Part shown: piece after piece, positions 60,370 through 64,000 of the stretch | How the letters are laid out: every line of letters starts with the position of its first letter | Position numbering within the stretch: position 1 is the first letter of the stretch | Assembly (NCBI RefSeq): GCF_000526795.1 | Contig: NZ_JAGT01000001.1 | Location: 1,325,001-1,389,000, forward strand | Direction of reading: 5' to 3' | Length of the DNA: 64,000 nt | Origin: Ruminococcus flavefaciens AE3010 | GTDB taxonomy: Bacteria; Bacillota; Clostridia; Oscillospirales; Ruminococcaceae | The notes under the pieces: generated by a model | Told to the model about the DNA's origin: nothing | What the model saw: only the letters and a program-made list of their open reading frames with translations | Database searches by the model: none | Made by a program: the position numbers and the translations under genes

Positions 60370-60590
60370 TATATTCCAAATGATTTCGTAAAGTCGAATT
60401 CCAACGAAGGAAAAGGAATTCATTACTGTTCCATTTCTAAAAAACGCAGCATATTAATCCTGTGATTTTTTTATATATGTGACTTGATTCACAATGATAA
60501 TAAGAATTTTAGCCTTTACAGACAGAAGCAACGATGGTACAATGGTGGCAATTAAGTAAGGCTTGCTGATGCGGTACTCATGATTGCCAA

Positions 60591-60624
60591 AACAAAAACC
60601 GCTTAGAAGTCTATTCTGAGCGGT
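60591..60624 (-). terminator. Terminator following the tRNA-Thr fragment
   Basis: ACCGCTCAGAA/TTCTAAGCGGT on the minus strand with TTTTTG behind it; the natural position after a tRNA gene. Confidence 0.7.
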
Positions 60625-60631
60625 GTTCTAA

Positions 60632-60675
60632 TGGAGCTGGAAACGTGATTTGAACACGCGACCTCAAATTACAAT
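60632..60675 (-). pseudogene. tRNA-Thr 3' fragment (anticodon loop to CCA)
   Basis: On the minus strand reads TTGTAAT (loop with anticodon TGT), then AGGTCGCGTGTTCAAATCAC and TTCCAGCTCCA: T-arm, acceptor strand, discriminator T and CCA of a tRNA-Thr. The 5' half is missing, so it is a displaced or decayed attachment-site remnant. Confidence 0.72.
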
Positions 60676-60829
60676 AAAGCAAGAATCCCGATGCACAGCA
60701 TCGGGATTTTACCATCCTATTCGATTTTTAGTTTTCTGCGTTAATCACATCTTACATCAGAAAGGTTTCCCCCGATAATTCCATATAAAGTTCCTATATA
60801 AGTATTACTGTCAGCCTCATGGCATGTTT

Positions 60830-61225
60830 TTACAGTATCTTTTCAGGCTGACCCATAGGCGGCATGAGATATGCCTCTGCCTCCTCAAGGTGGAAAGTTT
60901 TCATAACATAGCCTGTTTTCTCATTGTAGATCTCTCTGAGAACAGGACTGTTCTCCAGCATAGCATCGGCGTACTTGACGTCCTCGTCGAAAACAATCTT
61001 TCCTGTGTAGCGAAGCCATAAGCCCTCGGGCTTGCATGCTACTATCTCACAGAGAGGATTAGCCAGCATCTGTCTGTAGACTGCCTTGAAGTCGCCTACT
61101 GCGAAGTGTACAACACCGTCTACCTCAACGTGTGCGCCGAAAGGTCTCAGCTTAGGCTGTGCACCGTCGTTTGTTGCAACGTAGAAGATACCTGCTTCTG
61201 TAAGAAAATCGTTTAGTTTGCTCAT
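60830..61225 (-). CDS. PNPOx-like flavin-binding protein
   Basis: A 131-aa split-beta-barrel protein of the pyridoxamine 5'-phosphate oxidase superfamily. Segments AGIFYVATNDGAQPKLRPFG, DGVVHFAVGDFKAVYRQMLA and GLWLRYTGKIVFDED match the small PNPOx-like group of Clostridia. Such proteins bind FMN, but most have no proven activity. ATG 61225 has AAGGAGG 9 bp upstream. It lies 40 bp downstream of cysK on the same strand and may be co-transcribed. It belongs to the core genome, unlike the related protein at 23165-23632. Confidence 0.88.
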   Translation of the reverse strand: MSKLNDFLTEAGIFYVATNDGAQPKLRPFGAHVEVDGVVHFAVGDFKAVYRQMLANPLCEIVACKPEGLWLRYTGKIVFDEDVKYADAMLENSPVLREIYNEKTGYVMKTFHLEEAEAYLMPPMGQPEKIL

Positions 61226-61265
61226 AGTTGATTACCTCCTTGGAACATTTGGTTTGTCGTTTATA

Positions 61266-62195
61266 TCATTCCTCGAACAGCGGAGTTGAGAAGTATCTCT
61301 CCGCAGTATCGGGAAGAATGGTCACTACTGTCTTGCCCTCGCCCAGCTTTTCGGCAAGCTTCAGGGCTGCGGCAACATTTGTACCGCTGGATATGCCGCA
61401 CATTATACCCTCTTTTGCGGCTAAATCCTTGGCAGTCTGTATAGCCTCCTCGTCAGTGACTATATAGATATCGTCGTAGATATTCTGGTTGAGGATATCG
61501 GGTATGATACCGTCGCCAATGCCCATCTGCAGGTGAGTTCCGATGTTTCCGCCTGCAAGTATGGCAGCGTTCTCGGGCTCTACAGCCCAAATCACCATAT
61601 CGGGATACTGAGCTTTCAGAGCTTCGCCTATGCCTGTGATAGTGCCGCCTGTGCCGATGCCCGAGCAGAAGCCGTCTATCTTGACTGCTGTCTCCTCCAG
61701 TATCTCCAGCGCTGTGTGGTACTTGTGAGCGCCGATATTGTTCACGTTGGCGAACTGCTGAGGAACGAACACATTCTCGTCCTCCTCAGCCATTTTCAGA
61801 GCCGTATCAAGACAGGTCTGTATGCACTTGCCGATATCGCCGTCGTCATGGATAAGTATCACCTCGGCACCGTAGTGCTTGACCAGCTTGCGGCGCTCCT
61901 CGCTGACGGAATCAGGCATGATGATTATGGTCTTATAGCCTTTAACAGCTCCCACAAGAGCAAGACCGATACCCTGATTGCCGCTGGTGGGCTCCACGAT
62001 TATTGTACCCTCGTGTATCTTGCCCTCCTTTTCGGCGTGGCGTATCATGTTGTAGGCTGTACGTGTCTTTATGGAGCCGCCCACGTTAAGTCCCTCGAAC
62101 TTAACGTAAACGTCTGCGTTTCCCTTTTTGTTCATTCGGCTGAGCTTTATCATGGGAGTATGTCCCATAGCTTCCAGAATGTTGTTGTATATCAT
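61266..62195 (-). CDS. cysK: Cysteine synthase (O-acetylserine sulfhydrylase)
   Basis: PLP enzyme making cysteine from O-acetylserine and sulfide; 309 aa. The PLP lysine is in NVGGSIKTRTAYNMI near residue 43 (most homologues read GGSVKDR, here Thr replaces Asp); EPTSGNQGIGLALVGA is the substrate loop, GIGTGGTITGIGEAL binds the cofactor phosphate, and GISSGTNVAAAL ends the domain. ATG 62195 follows AAAGGGG. Whether it is CysK or a close CysM-type variant cannot be decided; the length and motifs favour CysK. Confidence 0.92.
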   Translation of the reverse strand: MIYNNILEAMGHTPMIKLSRMNKKGNADVYVKFEGLNVGGSIKTRTAYNMIRHAEKEGKIHEGTIIVEPTSGNQGIGLALVGAVKGYKTIIIMPDSVSEERRKLVKHYGAEVILIHDDGDIGKCIQTCLDTALKMAEEDENVFVPQQFANVNNIGAHKYHTALEILEETAVKIDGFCSGIGTGGTITGIGEALKAQYPDMVIWAVEPENAAILAGGNIGTHLQMGIGDGIIPDILNQNIYDDIYIVTDEEAIQTAKDLAAKEGIMCGISSGTNVAAALKLAEKLGEGKTVVTILPDTAERYFSTPLFEE

Positions 62196-62240
62196 TGGAT
62201 TACCCCTTTATCATTACTTATGTCTTGTATAGCAATTCAC

Positions 62241-62266
62241 GGGACGATGCAGGCATCGCCCCCTAC
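62241..62266. repeat. Mini-palindrome, GGGCG-type
   Basis: GGG-A-CGATGC and GCATCG-C-CCC followed by CTAC, between metG and cysK; member of the family at 8116, 12316, 41404 and 42809. Confidence 0.7.
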
Positions 62267-62278
62267 ACTATGCACTGA

Positions 62279-64000
62279 TCACTCTTCGGCAGAAGCGAAC
62301 TGGCTCTCGTGACGTGTGAAGAAGTCCGTTCTCGGCGGCAGGAATTTCAGCTTGTGATCCTCCCCTGTGAAATATGTCAGCGGTTCAAGGATAGTATCCC
62401 ATGACCAGATTCGCTCGTCAACTTCAAGATACTCGCGGAGCTTCTCTGTGCCGAAAGGAGCCATTGGGTGGAGGAGCACTCCTGTTATCCTTATCATGTA
62501 GAACAGGTTCGCAAGAGCCTGCTTGAGCGCTTCCTTGTCGGGATATTCGCCTGTGAGCGCCTTTGCCATGTACTTGCTGCCGTTGCGGATATAGCTGTCC
62601 AGAACGTAGGTGCACTGGTGGAAGGCAAACTTTGACATATGTCTCTCGTATTCGAGAACTGCCTTTTTTGCGTCCTCGCGGAACTTCTCCTCGGGAGCAT
62701 TGTTTGGCATAACGCCGTCAAGCTCCTTCTGTGCGGTATAGAAAGCTGTTCTTATCATACGGTTGAAAACGTTTGACAGGAGCAGTCCGTCCTTTACAAC
62801 GGGATCTGCGTCCTCGGGCTTTGCGTCGGGATTGTAGGGCTTTGGCATGAAGCTTACGGAGCGCTGTCCCAGACCAAGTCCCAGCCAGTGCATACGGAGC
62901 TGCTCGGGAGTATAGTGATTGAGCAGGTCGTCAGCCATAGGCGGCTTTACTGCGCCCGAGCTTGAAGCCTTTTTGTCAAGGAAGAGGATATGGTGGTTAG
63001 CCACGATAACAGGGAGCTGGAGCTCTCCGTCGGCAGGTGAAGCGGTCTTTGTGTCGCTCTCCTGCTGAGCCATCCACATTGCAGGCTCGGCAATACCGTA
63101 GAAGTAGATATTGTCCTGACCGATGAACTGGTACACTGTAGCGTCCTTGCTGCACCAGTAGTCGCGCCATTCTTCCTTGTCGTGACCGATAGATTCAAGG
63201 TAAGTCTCTGTGAATGAGATAGGAGCCCACAAGGACTCGGGCCATACCCATACAGTAAGTCCCTCAACGCCGTCCATAACGGGGGCTGGTACTCCCCACT
63301 CGATGTTTCCTGTAAGACGGAAAGGCACAAGGGTCTTGCCTGTTCTGTAGCGTATTCCGTTCTCGGTGAGTACGCGGCAGGCTTCATCGCAGTCGGAGAG
63401 CTTGTCGAACTCGATAGTGAAGGAGGGCTTTTTCGGCTCCTCGATATAGTTGTGCACGGGCATAGAGCCTTTCAGCTCCATGTACTTCTCCTCGAACTCA
63501 CGCTTGATATAGATAACGGGCTTCTTTAAGAACTCGTCAATGGTCTTCCATACTACGGAACGGATATCCTTGCGCTTTTTCAGTTCCTCCACCCAGTCTT
63601 TCATGAGCTGCTCATAGTCGCGGAGCTTGAAATACCAGTTGGTAACGGGCTTCATGGTGGGAGTTTCGCCTGTAAGGGTGCTGACAGGATTTATGAGGTT
63701 CTCGGGCATATACTGATGTCCCATGTCGCACTCGTCTGCATAGCCCTTTTCAGAGGTACAGCCGTCAACGGGGCACTTGCCTATTACCTGTCTGCCGTTG
63801 AGGAACACACCTGCCTTTTCGTCGAAGAACTGCATGGTGGTTATCTGGTTCAGCTGTCCCTTTTTGTGGAGGGAGCTGATAAAGCGGTCGGTAACGGAAG
63901 CGTGTATCTCCTTGGAACGTCCCAGTCCCGAAGCTGCAAACAGATTGGGAGCTATACCGTAAGCGGCAAGAGTCTCCTTCTGCTTGTTGTGATTTCTCTG
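62279..64000 (-). CDS. metG: Methionine--tRNA ligase, N-terminus outside window
   Basis: Class I aminoacyl-tRNA synthetase charging tRNA-Met. The frame is open to the last base (63836-64000 add 55 codons before the ATG at 63835), so the start and the HIGH motif lie beyond the window. Visible: the zinc-binding insert CPVDGCTSEKGYADECDMG, the catalytic half (WVWPESLWAPISF, YQFIGQDNIYFYG), a divergent KMSKS loop reading FLDKKASSSGAVKPP, and the anticodon-binding helical domain. It ends EESQ-like SQFASAEE without the C-terminal tRNA-binding extension. It is followed by cysK after 83 bp containing a mini-palindrome. Confidence 0.93.
   Translation of the reverse strand, partial: QRNHNKQKETLAAYGIAPNLFAASGLGRSKEIHASVTDRFISSLHKKGQLNQITTMQFFDEKAGVFLNGRQVIGKCPVDGCTSEKGYADECDMGHQYMPENLINPVSTLTGETPTMKPVTNWYFKLRDYEQLMKDWVEELKKRKDIRSVVWKTIDEFLKKPVIYIKREFEEKYMELKGSMPVHNYIEEPKKPSFTIEFDKLSDCDEACRVLTENGIRYRTGKTLVPFRLTGNIEWGVPAPVMDGVEGLTVWVWPESLWAPISFTETYLESIGHDKEEWRDYWCSKDATVYQFIGQDNIYFYGIAEPAMWMAQQESDTKTASPADGELQLPVIVANHHILFLDKKASSSGAVKPPMADDLLNHYTPEQLRMHWLGLGLGQRSVSFMPKPYNPDAKPEDADPVVKDGLLLSNVFNRMIRTAFYTAQKELDGVMPNNAPEEKFREDAKKAVLEYERHMSKFAFHQCTYVLDSYIRNGSKYMAKALTGEYPDKEALKQALANLFYMIRITGVLLHPMAPFGTEKLREYLEVDERIWSWDTILEPLTYFTGEDHKLKFLPPRTDFFTRHESQFASAEE

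Larger units (their letters stand above)
45603..60626. mobile_element. Island 2: serine-recombinase element (boundaries approximate)
   Basis: Begins with a large serine recombinase and a TnpW-like gene as in Tn4451-type mobilizable transposons; continues with HTH, DUF6076 and HEPN-like accessory genes and the kinase/FHA-ABC operon. The DNA is visibly more AT-rich than the flanking core genes, and the GGGCG palindromes of the core are absent. The right limit is set before the tRNA-Thr fragment at 60632; no exact ends could be read. Confidence 0.5.
60287..60829. other. Region right of the kinase operon
   Basis: No gene. Contains the operon promoter (60341-60369), the minus-strand terminator at 60591-60624, the tRNA-Thr fragment and a plus-strand terminator hairpin AATCCCGATGC/GCATCGGGATT with TTTT (60684-60710). 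60370-60590 shows nothing recognisable. Confidence 0.7.

Overview
The window comes from a low-to-mid GC Gram-positive gut bacterium, most likely a Ruminococcus or close relative (Oscillospiraceae). The grounds are strong GGAGG ribosome sites with canonical sigmaA promoters (usually exactly 17-bp spacers), the gltB-gltD-glutamine-synthetase-ANTAR order, a dockerin-like domain in a lipoprotein, and repeat families typical of clostridial genomes. This is inference from family knowledge; no database was searched.

Core chromosome, left part (1-13.4 kb): the 3' part of gltB, then gltD, a divergent glutamine-synthetase-like gene, an ANTAR antiterminator, purF and asnB form a nitrogen/amidotransferase block on the + strand. 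An AraC regulator, a GH25 lysozyme-like lipoprotein, an amidohydrolase and tRNA-Leu(CAA) follow.

Island 1 (13.4-33.6 kb) sits in the 3' end of tRNA-Leu and is closed by a second, diverged copy of the tRNA 3' half at 33593-33647. It holds a tyrosine integrase broken by an in-frame TGA, an excisionase-like HTH gene, a mobC without relaxase, an SSB, a doubly broken replication-initiator-like gene and two redox/detoxification operons, each with its own LysR regulator (aldo-keto reductase, CMD-cupin, flavodoxin, quinol monooxygenase and Fe-alcohol dehydrogenase; then a lipoprotein flavodoxin, FMN reductase, alpha/beta hydrolase, MBL hydrolase and acetyltransferase). A truncated second integrase directly after the tRNA copy shows that another element was once integrated in tandem.

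Core chromosome, middle part (34.6-45.4 kb): guaA, an HD hydrolase, a GH13 enzyme fused to DUF1653, two MATE exporters, maf, a DUF1015 gene, a small membrane protein and a CatA-like acetyltransferase. The intergenic spaces carry at least three families of palindromic repeats.

Island 2 (about 45.6-60.6 kb) begins with a large serine recombinase and a TnpW-like gene (Tn4451-type), then an HTH protein, a DUF6076 zinc-finger protein and a HEPN-like protein. Its main content is an apparent single minus-strand operon from a promoter at 60341-60369: double-FHA ABC ATPase, ABC-2 permease, PP2C phosphatase and three paralogous transmembrane Ser/Thr kinases with different ectodomains. This looks like a self-contained phospho-signalling circuit that gates an ABC exporter, comparable in logic to mycobacterial PknF-Rv1747, and is the best candidate in the window for an undescribed system.

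Core chromosome, right part (60.8-64 kb): a PNPOx-like protein, cysK, and metG running off the window end.
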